Below, piece by piece: positions 18,122 through 28,600 of a stretch of 64,000 bases of DNA (position 1 is the stretch's first letter; each line of letters begins with the position of its first letter). The stretch is from Diplonema japonicum. Taxonomy: Eukaryota > Euglenozoa > Diplonemea > Diplonemida > Diplonemidae. The stretch covers positions 248,001-312,000 of the forward strand of contig OZ025688.1 of assembly GCA_964019335.1 (NCBI GenBank). Reading direction: 5' to 3'. The translations under genes and the position numbers were made by a program. The notes beneath the pieces are model-generated. The model saw only the letters and a list, made by a program, of their open reading frames with translations. It was not told the DNA's origin and did not search any database.

Positions 18122-18502
18122 ATGTCGATCAGGATGCTCCTCGTTGCCTGCCTCGTTGCCGCCTCTCTTGCGGACTCGTTCCAGATCCAGCAGTGCACGA
18201 GTGGGAACGCGACGGGCCCCAAGCTGAGCATCGAGCTTGCGGGGTGCAGCCTGCTGACGTTCGGTGATAAGCCGTACAACCTCAGCCTGACTGGGGTTAA
18301 GGGGTCCAACCTCTACCAGAACCTCACTGCTGTGGGGAACTCCTTCACCGACAACAAGTGCAAGAATGCGAACCCCGCCACAACCGATATTTCGTGCACC
18401 TGCGCCTCCGACAGCCAGTTCACCTTTGTGTGCGATGGGGCCTCCTTCGCCGTCCCCTCCCTCCTTGTCCTCGTGGCCTCTGTCATGGTTTACATGATGT
18501 GA
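18122..18502 (+). CDS. Family A2 GPI-type six-cysteine surface protein (copy b)
   Basis: This gene encodes 126 residues identical to 12427, with the same flanks, inside the 2.3-kb duplicated block. Cysteines, three sequons and the GPI-type tail are intact, so both copies should be functional and produce the same protein, effectively raising gene dosage. Confidence 0.88.
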   Translation: MSIRMLLVACLVAASLADSFQIQQCTSGNATGPKLSIELAGCSLLTFGDKPYNLSLTGVKGSNLYQNLTAVGNSFTDNKCKNANPATTDISCTCASDSQFTFVCDGASFAVPSLLVLVASVMVYMM

Positions 18503-19047
18503 GAGGTTTTAAAATGATGTAATAATGAATAATGATATGGTCCCCCTTTTGAGGACATTGTGTGGAAGAATCTTTTGAAACAGAAACAAAATAGACATTG
18601 AGAATATGGAAAAAAAAAAGAAGAAAAAAAAAAAAAAAACTCACGGTTGGAAAAGAGACACCTCTCGTCCTCTTTGCTACCACTTTGCCTTTCTACCTCC
18701 ATCTTCGTTGTGTCCTGACAGCCAGAAGCCAGCATGGCTTCTCGTAGCTCTTTGGGTTCGGCTTGACACCTACCTCTCCTCTATACTGTTAGTTGCTTTT
18801 TTTTCTTTTGTCAGCTTTTGTAAGTCTCTGGAACCGACTCCACTGCTCACCTGCAGTAAGCATGCCCCGTAGCATGCTGGGTGTGGGGTTGATCACCTCC
18901 AGCAGTCTTTGCAGCGCCTCTTTCTTTTCTTTTATCCTTGCTTACTACAAAAGTTACTATTCCTCTTCATTCATTTCTTTACCTTCTCAACATCACAACA
19001 GCCTCTTTTCGCACTCTTCTTTAATTCTCATCATCACATTAAACAAA
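18503..19047 (+). other. A2-A3 spacer, duplicate
   Basis: The same content as 12808-13352, with hairpins at 18724-18742 and 18859-18878. No gene is seen. Confidence 0.6.
18859..18878 (+). promoter_or_regulatory. Conserved A3 upstream hairpin, third copy
   Basis: The AGCATGC/GCATGCT stem, 189 nt before ATG 19048, part of the duplicated block. Confidence 0.5.
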
Positions 19048-19419
19048 ATGTTCACCAGGATGCTCCTCGTTGCCTGCCTCACTGCCGTTGCCCTTGCTGA
19101 CAACTACCAGTTCCAGGTGTGCACAGCTGGGAACGTGACGGGGTCGAAGTTCGACATTGAGAACGACAAGTGCACGGTGATCACGAGCACGAACACGAAC
19201 TTCACCCTGACGGGTGTTACGGGTCTTGCTGAGAACCAGACCCTCGCTGGTGTGCTGAACGTGTTCAGCGATGACGTGTGCACGGCTCCCGCCAGCATGT
19301 CCACAGATGTTGCCTGCACCTGTGGCAGCAACGCCTACGCCCTGGTGTGCGATGGGGCCGCCTTCGCTGTCCCATCCCTCCTTGTCCTCGTGGCCTCTGT
19401 CATGGTTTACATGATGTGA
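19048..19419 (+). CDS. Family A3 GPI-type six-cysteine surface protein (copy d)
   Basis: This gene encodes 123 residues and differs from 13353 by one residue (Ala for Ser in the tail, GAAFAVPS). The change, with nearby silent differences, marks the right edge of the duplicated block. Downstream sequence is unrelated to that of other copies. All family features are intact. Confidence 0.88.
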   Translation: MFTRMLLVACLTAVALADNYQFQVCTAGNVTGSKFDIENDKCTVITSTNTNFTLTGVTGLAENQTLAGVLNVFSDDVCTAPASMSTDVACTCGSNAYALVCDGAAFAVPSLLVLVASVMVYMM

Positions 19420-20195
19420 GACTTAGATCTTGAATAGATTCTATTATTTCTCTCCAAATTAGAAATCAAAATAAACTGCAGTCGCAGCGAGTGAGGTCAT
19501 CGGCATCAGTAACCCTACCTTGTCTGTTTCCCCCTTAGCCTATTGTTTGCCACTTTATGACAGTTTCTAGGACTCACACGGACAATGCCCCTGGCTGCCT
19601 TGTTCTGCATGCCCACTTCCCCCCCTTTTTTTTTTGAATTCTTTTTCTCTTTAACTTACAGTCACTTCTCGCTTTCCACAGAACGGGTCGGAGGGAAGTA
19701 TAAATCTTTTTTGTCTAGTTGGTCACAATAGAAGAGAGAAAAAAAAATGGATGGGGGGGGGGAAGAAAAAGAAAGACAAAATAACTGTTGCAGTTAGGCA
19801 AATTATCTTTTCTACTGTCTTTTCTTCTCCCCCTTTCCCCCGTCCATTCGTAGTTGTAGCTTTTCCTGTTTTTTTTTCTCCTTTTTTATTGAATCATTTC
19901 TTCTTCTTTTTTAGCCTGTGCTTTCCGGCATTTCTGTTCTATTTTATTTTTTTAGGACTGAGAGAAGATCACCGGAAAGAAAGGGTTGGAAGATATAAAC
20001 GACAGTTAGGCACTATGGTGGGTAGCAGGGAACGACCCCAAAGGGGAGCATCATAAGGTAGGCACGCCCACGCGGCTGGCCGTTGCTAGCCACTTCGTTC
20101 CTAGCGAGTTTCATTTTTGTCAGCTTTGCCCTCTACCCCTATCCCCTCACAGATTTTCAATTGAACATAAAAAAAAAAAAAAAATAATAAACAAA
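19420..20195 (+). other. Spacer between family A and family B
   Basis: I support no gene here. Short ORFs at 19751-20056 are T-run translations. The last 90 nt (from about 20107, GAGTTTCATTTTTGTCAGC...) are the conserved family B 5' region with CCCCTCACAG and a poly-A leader. Confidence 0.55.
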
Positions 20196-20558
20196 ATGTC
20201 GTGTTTCAAGCTTATTGCCCTCCTCGCACTTGTGAGCACAGTGAGCGCTGACAGCATCACTCTCAGGCAATGCAGCGATGGTCAGACAAGAAGTGTGGCC
20301 CTCGACCAGTGTATCAAGAGCGACCAAAGCTACGGGAAGTTCACCCTGACCAGTGGGACTCTTGCAAATGGCTCTGCCATTGTGGCAATGAAGACATACG
20401 GTGATTCTGATGACAAGTGCGTCACACCGCAGTTTACCATCAGCATAACCTGTGAGTGTGGAAAAACTCTCCCTCTGCAGATTGTCTGCTCGGCCGCCGC
20501 TGGTCTGGTGCCTTCGGCCTTCTTTATGGCTCTTGCGTTGTTGGCGATGGTCTTCTAG
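20196..20558 (+). CDS. Family B GPI-type six-cysteine surface protein (copy 1)
   Basis: This gene encodes 120 residues. The signal peptide MSCFKLIALLALVSTVSA precedes DSITLRQC. Cysteines are at 26, 39, 75, 86, 88 and 98, with an NGS sequon at 58. The tail (GLVPSAFFMALALLAMVF) is a GPI-type signal. The C3-x10-CxC-x9-C layout and the 35-residue C2-C3 gap match family A, although sequence identity is low, so A and B are probably distant relatives. Three intact copies and one pseudogene occur at 1.3-1.5-kb spacing. Residue 48 is Lys here and Met in the other two. Confidence 0.87.
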   Translation: MSCFKLIALLALVSTVSADSITLRQCSDGQTRSVALDQCIKSDQSYGKFTLTSGTLANGSAIVAMKTYGDSDDKCVTPQFTISITCECGKTLPLQIVCSAAAGLVPSAFFMALALLAMVF

Positions 20559-21022
20559 TGAGGGAAAAAAAAAAAAAAAAAAGACAAAGAAAGATCCAAC
20601 CATTGAATTCGCTTCCCTCCCCAGATCGGGAAGTGACCTTGCTGCTCTCTCTTTCGTCAATAAGGAAATATTGGTGGCAGGTGGAGAGGTAAAGGGATGC
20701 TTTCTTTTTTTTCTTGCAAACCCCTGTTTTTTTTTTTTTTTTTTACTCTGTTTTCTGAAACGTTTAGCTCCCTTGAAGCTCACCAGCGTGCTGTAGCTCA
20801 CTTTATTTTGGCACGTTGGCGATGGCTGTGGTGGTCGTTGCAAGAGCGCCTATAGGAAGTATTGCACGATTCAGTTAACAGAATAGGTTTTCATTTTATT
20901 TATTAGGGCAGTCCTCCAGCAGGGGGCTTGTCCTGTGCTTTGAGCTTTTTTTTTTTTTTTCAATTACGAATTTAGAGAAAGGTGGGAGGTGCGAACGAGA
21001 AAGTCAACGACGGAAGAAACAA

Positions 21023-21056
<34 letters not shown>

Positions 21057-21598
21057 AGTTGAATGTCACATGTGCACAGCCGAGATTAACCTGTAGAAGG
21101 GTAAGCCATACCACTCACCATCTCTTCTCAGCTACAGCAATTCATTGCTGAACACGGCCATGTCACTAGTGTTGGTACCAAAGAAAAACACCACCCCTGT
21201 AATCAAGTAGACAGGTGCTTGTGCAGGGTGTCACCAACACTGCCCTCTTTTATCTTACAACATACTCTCAAATTAGTGCTTAATTGCTTCTGTGACCCTT
21301 CTCTTTATTTATTCGAAAGCGTTCTTTATCTCTTCACTTTTACTTACTACTGGATCACAGAACAGGGGACTTGGGAGGCTGGCTTAGCTTCACAAGAATG
21401 GCCGCTGTGTCGCATACGGCGCACAGCACCACTAAAATCGAAACAACCCCTTTTCTTTTTAGCCTGTGTCTTTCCGGCATTTCAGTTTTATTTCTTTTTA
21501 TTTTTTTGAGTTTCATTTTTGTCAGCTTTGCCCTCTACCCCTATCCCCTCACAGATTTTCAATTGAACATAAAAAAAAAAAAAAAAACAATAAACAAA
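20559..21598 (+). other. Family B spacer 1
   Basis: No gene is seen. It has a poly-A run just after the stop, T runs, an A run near 21024-21052, then a block (about 21055-21598) repeated upstream of each later B gene and ending in CCCCTCACAG and a poly-A leader. Confidence 0.6.
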
Positions 21599-21961
21599 AT
21601 GTCGTGTTTCAAGCTTATTGCCCTCCTCGCACTTGTGAGCACAGTGAGCGCTGACAGCATCACTCTCAGGCAATGCAGCGATGGTCAGACAAGAAGTGTG
21701 GCCCTCGACCAGTGTATCAAGAGCGGCCAAAGCTACGGGATGTTCACCCTGACCAGTGGGACTCTTGCAAATGGCTCTGCCATTGTGGCAATGAAGACAT
21801 ACGGTGATTCTGATGACAAGTGCGTCACACCGCAGTTTACCATCAGCATAACCTGTGAGTGTGGAAAAACTCTCCCTCTGCAGATCGTCTGCTCGGCCGC
21901 CGCTGGTCTGGTGCCTTCGGCCTTCTTTATGGCTCTTGCGTTGTTGGCGATGGTCTTCTAG
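21599..21961 (+). CDS. Family B GPI-type six-cysteine surface protein (copy 2)
   Basis: This gene encodes 120 residues and differs from copy 1 at two residues (Gly for Asp at 43, Met for Lys at 48). All six cysteines, the sequon at 58, signal peptide and GPI-type tail are retained. ATG 21599 follows AATAAACAAA, the leader common to all B genes. Longer upstream reading would translate spacer sequence and is not credible. Confidence 0.87.
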   Translation: MSCFKLIALLALVSTVSADSITLRQCSDGQTRSVALDQCIKSGQSYGMFTLTSGTLANGSAIVAMKTYGDSDDKCVTPQFTISITCECGKTLPLQIVCSAAAGLVPSAFFMALALLAMVF

Positions 21962-23086
21962 TGAGGGAAAAAAAAAAAAAAAAAGACAAAGAAAGATCCA
22001 ACCATTGAATCCTCCCCAGATCGGGAAGTGACCTTGCTGCTCTCTCTTTCATCAATAAAGACATATTGGTGGCAGGTGGAGAGGTAAAGGGATGCTTTCT
22101 TTCATTCTTTCTCACAGCCACCTCCGCGCACCGAAAAATATATATATTTATTTTTTTCTCTGCACTGAGTTTTTTTTCATTTTAGGTTTCCCCCCCTGCT
22201 GAGCCCCCATGAGTATACTGCAATTTTATTGAGCTTTTTTTTTTTTTTTTTTTTTTATTCTGTTTCTGAAACGTTTATCACCAGCGTGCTGTAACTCACT
22301 TTATTTTGGCACGTTGGCGATGGCTGTGGTGGTCGTTGCAAGAGCGCCTATAAGTAAGGGAAGTATTGCACGATTCAGAGCAGAATAGTTTCTTATTTTA
22401 TTTATTAGGGTGGTCCTCCAGCAGCTTTTCTTTCTTCTTTTTTTTTTTTTTTTCTATTACGAATTTAGAGGAAGGTGGGAAGTGAGAGGAAAAAGAGAAA
22501 GTCAACGACGGAAGAAACAAAAAAAAAAAAAAAAAAAAAAGTCAGTTGAATGTCACATGTGCACAGCCGAGATTAACCTGTAGAAGGGTAAGCCATACCA
22601 CTCACCATCTCTTCTCAGCTACAGCAATTCATTGCTGAACACGGCCATGTCACTAGTGTTGGTACCAAAGAAAAACACCACCCCTGTAATCAAGTAGACA
22701 GGTGCTTGTGCAGGGTGTCACCAACACTGCCCTCTTTTATCTTACAACATACTCTCAAATTAGTGCTTAATTGCTTCTGTGACCCTTCTCTTTATTTATT
22801 CGAAAGCGTTCTTTATCTCTTCACTTTTACTTACTACTGGATCACAGAACAGGGGACTTGGGAGGCTGGCTTAGCTTCACAAGAATGGCCGCTGTGTCGC
22901 ATACGGCGCACAGCACCACTAAAATCGAAACAACCCCTTTTCTTTTTAGCCTGTGTCTTTCCGGCATTTCAGTTTTATTTCTTTTTATTTTTTTGAGTTT
23001 CATTTTTGTCAGCTTTGCCCTCTACCCCTATCCCCTCACAGATTTTCAATTGAACATAAAAAAAAAAAAAAAAAACAATAAACAAA
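21962..23086 (+). other. Family B spacer 2
   Basis: No gene is seen. It is similar to spacer 1, with an extra segment near 22110-22230, T run near 22237-22257 and A run near 22519-22540. It ends in the B-type 5' region. Confidence 0.6.
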
Positions 23087-23449
23087 ATGTCGTGTTTCAA
23101 GCTTATTGCCCTCCTCGCACTTGTGAGCACAGTGAGCGCTGACAGCATCACTCTTAGGCAATGCAGCGATGGTCAGACAAGAAGTGTGGCCCTCGACCAG
23201 TGTATCAAGAGCGACCAAAGCTACGGGATGTTCACCCTGACCAGTGGGACTCTTGCAAATGGCTCTGCCATTGTGGCAATGAAGACATACGGTGATTCTG
23301 ATGACAAGTGCGTCACACCGCAGTTTACCATCAGCATAACCTGTGAGTGTGGAAAAACTCTCCCTCTGCAGATTGTCTGCTCGGCCGCCGCTGGTCTGGT
23401 GCCTTCGGCCTTCTTTATGGCTCTTGCGTTGTTGGCGATGGTCTTCTAG
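23087..23449 (+). CDS. Family B GPI-type six-cysteine surface protein (copy 3)
   Basis: This gene encodes 120 residues and differs from copy 1 only by Met for Lys at 48. Features are as in copy 1 and fully intact. The region upstream is nearly identical to that of copy 2 over at least 500 nt, so the pair arose by recent tandem duplication. Confidence 0.87.
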   Translation: MSCFKLIALLALVSTVSADSITLRQCSDGQTRSVALDQCIKSDQSYGMFTLTSGTLANGSAIVAMKTYGDSDDKCVTPQFTISITCECGKTLPLQIVCSAAAGLVPSAFFMALALLAMVF

Positions 23450-24396
23450 TGAGGGAAAAAAAAAAAAAAAAAGACAAAGAAAGATCCAACCATTGAATTC
23501 GCTTCCCTCCCCAGATCGGGAAGTGACCTTGCTGCTCTCTCTTTCATCAATAAGGAAATATTGGTGGCAGGTGGAGAGGTAAAGGGATGTTTTCTTTCTA
23601 TTCTTTTTATTCTTTTCTCTATATTTTCGCTAGACCCCTCTTTATTTTATTCGTTCATTGTCGCTCTATTCTTCCAAACCTTTAGCTCCCTTGAAGCTCA
23701 CCAGCGTGCTGTAGCTCACTTTATTTTGGCACGTTGGCGATGGCTGTGGTGGTCGTTGCAAGAGCGCCTATAGGAAGTATTGGACGATTCAGAGCAGAAT
23801 AGTGGTTTTTTCTCTTTTTTCTTTCTTTTTTTTTTTTTTTTTCCAATTACGAATTTAGAGAAAGGTGAGAGGAAAAAGAGTAAGTCAACGACGGAAGAAA
23901 CAAAAAAAAAAAAAAAAAAAAAAAAAAGTCAGTTGAATGTCACATGTGCACAGCCGAGATTAACCTGTAGAAGGGTAAGCCATACCACTCACCATCTCTT
24001 CTCAGCTACAGCAATTCATTGCTGAACACGGCCATGTCACTAGTGTTGGTACCAAAGAAAAACACCACCCCTGTAATCAAGTAGACAGGTGCTTGTGCAG
24101 GGTGTCACCAACACTGCCCTCTTTTATCACAACATACTCTCCATTTGGTGCTTAATTGCTTTCTGTGACCCCTTTCTTTATTTATTCGAAAAGCTCTCTT
24201 TATCTCTTCACTTTTACTTACTACTGGATCACAGGACAGGGGACTTGGGAGGCTGGCTTAGTTTCACAAGAATGGCCGCTGTGTTATTTACTGCAACAAC
24301 CCCTTTTTTTTCCGGTTTTCAATTTTATTTTTTTATTTATTTTTTTTTGAGTTTTCATATTTACTCCCTCACAGATTTTTAATTGGAGTAAATAAA
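23450..24396 (+). other. Family B spacer 3
   Basis: No gene is seen. It has the same layout as spacers 1 and 2 but is more diverged in its last 150 nt (TTTAATTGGAGTAAATAAA leader instead of the poly-A leader). Confidence 0.6.
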
Positions 24397-24754
24397 ATGT
24401 CGTGTTTCAAGCTTATTGCCCTCCTCGCACTTGTGAGCACAGTGAGCGGTATCAGTATAAAGTCATGCAAAGGTGGTCGGACAGCTGGTGTCCCCCTCGA
24501 CCAGTGAATCAAAGGCGACCAAAGCTATGTGAAGTTCACCCTGATCAGTTGGTATTGCAAACAAGACTGCAATTGTGGCACTGGCGCTTTACTCTGAATA
24601 TGATATTAAATGCGCCACAGAACAAGCGTCCATGAACCTAAACTGTCAGTGTGGGAAGAATGCTGCCGTACAAATCGACTGCTCGTCCGCCGCCGGTCTG
24701 GTGCCTTCGGCCTTCTTTATGGTTGTATATGCTTTGCTGGCTGTAGTCTTTTAG
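24397..24754 (+). pseudogene. Family B pseudogene
   Basis: It starts like the intact B genes (MSCFKLIALLALVSTVS), then diverges. An in-frame TGA at 24505-24507 replaces the second cysteine codon, and a 2-nt deletion near 24545-24555 shifts the frame. Beyond it, homology resumes in another frame through the CxC motif and GPI tail (SAAGLVPSAFFM) to a TAG at 24752. It is also 6 nt shorter after the signal peptide and 3 nt longer in the tail. The many substitutions show it has been decaying longer than the other copies have been diverging. Confidence 0.85.
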
Positions 24755-25330
24755 TGAAGGTGAAAATATAAAATAAAAAGGAGGGGGGAAAAGAAAGATC
24801 GAACCATTTAATTCGCGTTTCCCTCACCAGAGAGGGAAGCGACCTTGCTGCTCTCACCGAGGAAATATCGAACTTTTTTCCCGATTAGTGAATAGTTACT
24901 AATGTTGGCGGGTACTACGGCAATAAATAAAAAAAAGAAAACAACAGTACCCCCCCCCCCCCCCCCCCATTTATAACATAACATAACGGGGGTTTGGGTG
25001 ATTTGTGGGCACTTTTGGGTTTGTTACAGTTTTTTTAAGGACCCAAAATGCCCTTGGTGAAGCAACTGAAAAGTGGCAAAAAGTGGCCCTTTTTAAGGAC
25101 CATATGACCCCCCCCTACCCCCCCATTTCAATAAGAGTCTCCCCTCTCTTTCCTTTCTCTAAAATACCCCCTCTCTTTCCTTCCCCTCATTTCTTTTTCT
25201 TTTATTTCCTCTCTTTTTCTTTACTTGCGCATTGCAAAAATGATAAACAATAGTAATAATGTTCACCGCATTCGAACTTTTATTCTATTTTTTCCCCCCA
25301 ACATTTTCTTTCATTTTGTATTTACTTTTC
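24755..25330 (+). other. Spacer with C tract between family B and the large genes
   Basis: No gene is seen. A run of about 18 C lies at 24951-24968, followed by T/C-rich DNA. TTTTTAAGGACC recurs near 25034 and 25094, perhaps remnants of an element. Confidence 0.5.
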
Positions 25331-25442
25331 AGCAACCCGTTCTGTGGTTGTGGTTGCAAGCCGAAGGCGGTGGTGGAGGAGGGCTGCCCCAAGGGCCAGT
25401 GCGCCGACTGCGACGGGAAGTGCATCGACCAGGTGTTCTGCA
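25331..25442 (+). pseudogene. 112-bp fragment of the large cysteine-rich gene
   Basis: It is nearly identical to the Y/Z junction of the large genes downstream (for example 27124 onward), encoding SNPFCGCGCKPKAVVEEGCP and the start of module Z. Both ends break off abruptly: T-rich DNA precedes it and a short unrelated ORF end follows. There is no start codon or signal peptide, so this is a displaced fragment. Confidence 0.8.
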
Positions 25443-25496
25443 CATGGATCGTACGTCTCTAGAGACTCTCTAGGGATTCCAAAAGCTCTCATTATC

Positions 25497-25663
25497 TCTT
25501 CACTTTTACTTACTACTGGATCACAGGGGAATTGGGAGGCTGGCTTAGCTTCACAAGAATGGCCGCTGTGTTATTTACTGCAACCCCTTTTTTCCGGTTT
25601 TCAATTTCTTTTTTCTTCTTTTTTTTTTTTTTTCATTATTTATCCTCTCACAGATCTTTAAAA
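25497..25663 (+). promoter_or_regulatory. Family B-type 5' region in front of the first large gene
   Basis: ACTACTGGATCACAG, TGGGAGGCTGGCTTAG and CACAAGAATGGCCGC, ending in CCTCTCACAGATCTTT, match the upstream region of family B genes, best the one before the pseudogene (24205-24385). The other three large genes have a quite different 5' region. Confidence 0.75.
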
Positions 25664-28600
25664 ATGAAACTATTGCTCCTTGTTTGCATCATAGCCCTCA
25701 CCGAAGGGCGTCGCCCTCCAACTCTGTGGAAGCTTGAGAAGCCCTGCTGGAACGAGAAGAAGTGCAGGAACTGCGATGGGAGGTGCGTGAAGGAGGAGAA
25801 GGTGCAGTGCCTGAGGGACCCCTGCGAGGACTCGCCTTGCGGTGACGAGGAGATGTGCGTTGCGAACTACTGTGGGGAGTGCAGCGCTTGCTGCCTGGAG
25901 CCGAAGGAGTGCAACAAGCAGTCGAGGGTGTGCGAGGACGGGAGCGAGGTCTTCAGGGACCCCTTCAACAACTGCAGGTTCCCGAAATGCCCCGAACCGG
26001 TGATCTGCACCACCGACGTGTTCGAGTGCGCTGACGGGACGTACCTGTCGAGGGGTGGACCGAACTGCGAGTTCCCCGAGTGCCCTGTCCCCGCCTGTGT
26101 CCCGAAGGGCTACACCTTCAAGGGTGTCCCCGAGATTTGCAAGAGGATGAAGTACGCTTGCCCCAAGGGGATGGTTCACTGGAGCGACGAGAAGTGTGGC
26201 TGTGGCTGCAAGCCGGAACCGGTGATCTGCACCACCGACGTGTTCGAGTGCGCTGACGGGACGTACCTGTCGAGGGGCGGACCGAACTGCGAGTTCCCCG
26301 AGTGCCCTGTGAAGATTCCCGCCTGCGCCCCGAAGGGGACGACCCTTTACCACGATGCGAAAACCTGTCAGATCGTCAACTTCTTTTGCGAGGAGGGGTT
26401 CGAGCACTGGAGCAACCCGTACTGTGGGTGTGGTTGCAAGCCGAAGGCGGTGGTGGAGGAGGGCTGCCCCAAGGGCCAGTGCGCCGACTGCGACGGGAAG
26501 TGCATCGACCAGGTGTTCTGCATCCACAACCCTTGCTTGACGGACAACGGTGGGTGTGCTGCTGATGAGGAGTGTGTGGGTTCGTGTGGGTGCTTCAAGT
26601 GCGGGTGCAAGAAGAGGGTGTGCACCGAGGACGCCTTCATCTGCCCCGACGGTACCTCTCTGTCGAGGGACCCCGCCAACAACTGTGAGTTCCCTGAGTG
26701 CCCCACGAGGGTCTGCACCCAGGAGGTGAAGACCTGTCCCGATGGATCGTTCGTCTCCAGGGACTCGAAGAACGGCTGTGCCTTCCCCGAGTGCCCCCCT
26801 GTCCCCGCCTGTGTCCCGAAGGGCTACACCTTCAAGGGTGTCCCCGAGATTTGCAAGAGGATTAAGTACGCTTGCCCCAAGGGGATGGTTCACTGGAGCG
26901 ACGAGAAGTGTGGCTGTGGCTGCAAGCCGGAACCGGTGATCTGCACCACCGACGTGTTCGAGTGCGCTGACGGGACGTACCTGTCGAGGGGCGGACCGAA
27001 CTGCGAGTTCCCCGAGTGCCCTGTGAAGATCCCCGCCTGCGCCCCGAAGGGGACGACCCTTTACCACGATGCGAAAACCTGTCAGATCGTCAACTTCTTT
27101 TGCGAGGAGGGGTTCGAACACTGGAGCAACCCGTTCTGTGGGTGTGGTTGCAAGCCGAAGGCGGTGGTGGAGGAGGGCTGCCCCAAGGGCCAGTGCGCCG
27201 ACTGCGAAGGGAAGTGCATCGACCAGGTGTTCTGCATCCACAACCCTTGCTTGACGGACAACGGTGGGTGTGCTGCTGACGAGGAGTGCGTGGGTTCGTG
27301 CGGGTGCTTCAAGTGCGGGTGCAAGAAGAGGGTGTGCACCGAGGACGCCTTCATCTGCCCCGACGGTACCTCTCTGTCGAGGGACCCCGCCAACAACTGT
27401 GAGTTCCCGAAATGCCCCGTTCCCGCCTGCGCCCCGGAGGGCGCGACCTTCATGGGGGACCACAAGACCTGCATGGTGATCGATTTTGTTTGCGAAGATG
27501 GGTTCGAACACTGGAACGACGTGAAGTGTGGCTGTGGTTGCAAGCCGAAGAAGGAGGTCTGCCCCAAGGGTCAGTGCGCCGACTGCGACGGGAAGTGTGT
27601 CGACCAGGTGTTCTGCATCCACAACCCTTGCTTGACGGACAACGGTGGGTGTGCTGCTGACGAGGAGTGTGTGGGTTCGTGCGGGTGCTTCAAGTGCGGG
27701 TGCAAGAAGAGGGTGTGCACCAAGGACGCCTTCATCTGCCCCGACGGTACCTCTCTGTCGAGGGACCCCGCCAACAAGTGCGAGTTCCCTGAGTGCCCCA
27801 CGAGGGTCTGCACCCAGGAGGTGAAGACCTGTCCCGATGGATCGTTCGTTTCTAGGGACTCGAAGAACGGCTGTGCCTTCCCCGAGTGCCCTGTCCCCGC
27901 CTGTGTCCCGAAGGGCTACACCTTCAAGGGTGTCCCCGAGATTTGCAAGAGGATTAAGTACGCATGCCCCAAGGGGATGGTTCACTGGAGCAACGAGAAG
28001 TGCGGCTGCGGCTGCAAGCCGGAACCGGTGATCTGCACCACCGACGTGTTCGAGTGCGCTGACGGGACGTACCTGTCGAGGGGCGGACCGAACTGCGAGT
28101 TCCCCGAGTGCCCTGTGAAGATCCCCGCCTGCGCCCCGAAGGGGACAACCGCTTTCTTTGCACCCAAAACCTGTCAGATAATCAACTTCTTTTGCGAGGA
28201 AGGGTTCGAGCACTGGGGCAACCCGGACTGTGGTTGTGGTTGCAAGCCGAAGGCGGTGGTGGAGGAGGGCTGCCCCAAGGGCCAGTGCGCCGACTGCGAC
28301 GGGAAGTGCATCGACCAGGTGTTCTGCATCCACAACCCTTGCTTGACGGACAACGGTGGGTGTGCTGCTGATGAGGAGTGTGTGGGTTCGTGTGGGTGCT
28401 TCAAGTGCGGGTGCAAGAAGAGGGTGTGTACCGAGGACGCCTTCATCTGCCCCGACGGTACCTCTCTGTCGAGGGACCCCGCCAACAACTGTGAGTTCCC
28501 CGAGTGCCCCACGAGGGTCTGCACCCAGGAGGTGAAGACCTGTCCCGATGGATCGTTCGTTTCTAGGGACTCGACAAGGGGCTGCACCTTCCCCGAGTGC

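Larger units (their letters stand above)
17033..19359 (+). repeat. 2,327-bp duplicated block (second copy of 11338-13664)
   Basis: Sequence and spacing match 11338-13664 at a constant offset of 5,695, covering A1, A2, most of A3 and both spacers. It starts at the A1 start codon and ends inside the A3 tail, where T13665 corresponds to G19360. Confidence 0.85.

Noticed and set aside
19751-20056. 101-codon ORF before family B
   Set aside because: The translation is dominated by Phe/Pro from pyrimidine tracts, with no leader or conservation in the other B spacers.
20070-20105. tRNA-like hairpin GGCTGGCC...TAGCC
   Set aside because: No cloverleaf, no T-loop consensus and no anticodon arm could be assembled.
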